Part shown: in pieces, positions 19,731 to 20,575 of the stretch
Numbering within the stretch: position 1 is the first letter of the stretch
How the letters are laid out: each line of letters begins with the position of its first letter
IMG/VR virus record: IMGVR_UViG_3300009285_002477
Span: 1 to 20,575 of that record
Strand: one strand, 5' to 3'
From: a virus
DNA: 20,575 nt
Made by a program: the position numbers and the translations under genes
Notes under the pieces: generated by a model
What the model saw: only the letters and a program-made list of their open reading frames with translations
The model's database searches: none
What the model was told of the DNA's origin: nothing

Positions 19731-20575
19731 TCAGGCTCCCATCGCCAGGTTGCGTCTGATCTGGCCGGTGAGGGCGCTGGTCAGCTGCTCGATGTGGTTG
19801 GGGTTGCTCAGGTCCCAGGTGCCGGAGATGTTGTTGATGATGGTGACGCCGCCGCCGCCCAGCATCTGCCGGGTCTGGCCAGCCGGGAAGACGCGCGAAC
19901 CCATCGGCAGGGCCGCTAGCTCGGGGCCGCGTTCACCCACGACCTGGAAGGGCGTCGACGTGATGCCGCCGAACTGATGCGCCCGAATCAAGCCCTGCCC
20001 CAGTACACTCCAGACACCCCCAGCCAGCCCGCCCAGCCAGCCGGGCAGCTTGGGGAGGTTCAGAATGGCGCGCCTCAGCCGCTCGAAGTTGGTCGCCACG
20101 ACGCCCACAGCCAAGCCGACGAGCAGAAGCGGCGACGCCATCAGCCAGAGCGGCGCGCTCAGGGCAGTGAATACCGGCCCTAGCTTCTGGGACGTAGTCT
20201 TGATGGCGTCAAGGTTCTTGTGAATGACGCCCAGCAGCAGGATGAAGGACACCATCGCCGCCGCAGCCAGACCGACAGGGCCAAAACTGATGTAGACCGC
20301 CGCGCCAATCGCCAGTAGCGCCGCGATCAGCGCCGCCTTGTTCCCGAACACATACAGGAACACCGCCTTAACGTCCATCAGCCCCACCTTGAACGTGTCG
20401 AACCACTTCTGGGCGATGGGCCTAGCATCCCGCAGGAAGTTCAGGATCGCCGGGAACGCCGTATTCTGTCCCCACTCCGTCCACCTCCGAACGGTCAGCC
20501 CGATCTGCTCCTCATGGTCCCGCAGGAACGTCGCGAGCTTATCGGCGAGCTGTGACGCCAGCGGCAGGAGCGCGG
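19731..20575 (-). CDS. Tail tape measure protein, C-terminal part (cut by window edge)
   Basis: The frame is open to the right edge, giving about 281 C-terminal residues; the true start is outside, and the GTG at 20387 is internal. Several hydrophobic segments (KAALIAALLAIGAAVYI, LAAAAMVSFILLLGVI, LLLVGLAVGVVATNF) are the membrane-inserting part. The ending is typical: FGGITSTPFQVVGERGPELA, then a Gly-rich stretch and TIINNISG. Tape measure proteins set tail length and help DNA entry. Complete ones exceed a thousand residues in many phages. Followed directly by the tail-tip gene. Confidence 0.9.
   Translation of the reverse strand, partial: ALLPLASQLADKLATFLRDHEEQIGLTVRRWTEWGQNTAFPAILNFLRDARPIAQKWFDTFKVGLMDVKAVFLYVFGNKAALIAALLAIGAAVYISFGPVGLAAAAMVSFILLLGVIHKNLDAIKTTSQKLGPVFTALSAPLWLMASPLLLVGLAVGVVATNFERLRRAILNLPKLPGWLGGLAGGVWSVLGQGLIRAHQFGGITSTPFQVVGERGPELAALPMGSRVFPAGQTRQMLGGGGVTIINNISGTWDLSNPNHIEQLTSALTGQIRRNLAMGA

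Noticed and set aside
18668-19759. Plus-strand open frame of 363 codons
   Set aside because: Shadow of the minor tail protein; composition is Arg/Gly/Val-rich, as expected for an antisense frame in GC-rich DNA.
1-20575. CRISPR arrays, tRNA genes, insertion sequences, retroelements or defence genes
   Set aside because: None of their hallmarks (regular spacer repeats, cloverleaf with GGTTCGAATCC-like arm, transposase DDE or RT motifs) was seen by eye on either strand; a dedicated scan could still find a weak one.

Overview
The window is part of a bacteriophage or prophage genome with a long-tailed (siphovirus-like) layout. The evidence is the C-terminal part of a tape measure protein at the right edge, followed on the same strand by a large minor tail protein, several tail-fibre-like proteins, an amidase and a holin-like protein. 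A tyrosine recombinase gives it a temperate character. DNA is GC-rich, coding frames mostly end their codons in G or C, and genes are packed with ATGA, GTGA or TGATG junctions. The host cannot be named from this sequence; a high-GC bacterium using the standard code is all I can support.

Layout in order of transcription (nearly everything is on the minus strand, so read right to left). 20575-10482 is the late region: tape measure (partial), minor tail protein, four tail/fibre proteins, a coiled-coil membrane-anchored protein, an N-acetylmuramoyl-L-alanine amidase, small proteins, a two-helix holin-like protein, and a regulator that appears to join a sigma-like N-terminus to an OmpR-type winged helix. 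A plus-strand HNH gene interrupts the tail operon at 17226-17804. The plus-strand integrase (9916-10467) converges with the end of the late operon and diverges from the early operon.

9782-37 is the early/middle region. It starts at the best promoter in the window (TTGACA, 16 bp, CATAAT). It carries small zinc-ribbon-like proteins, a 30-residue membrane peptide, two tandem related HNH endonucleases, a small protein of the HTPGPW phage type, a secreted lysozyme-like protein overlapped by a membrane-protein frame, a RecT-type annealing protein, winged-helix proteins including a replication initiator, a DnaD-like partner, a RusA resolvase, an HTH protein, a J-domain protein and a final HNH endonuclease of the type usually found just upstream of terminase. 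Terminase and head genes would therefore lie beyond position 1, and in a circular map would connect back to the tape measure at the right edge.

The most interesting elements are: an origin-like cluster of heptamer repeats and overlapping palindromes in and just after the replication initiator gene (about 2868-2985); three promoters of the extended -10 type placed only 6-10 nt before start codons; a sigma-like/winged-helix regulator; four HNH genes in 20 kb; a catalytic-domain-only integrase; and two places where a single-base frame change would restore a longer protein. I did not see a defence island, CRISPR, retroelement, tRNA or other clearly new system.
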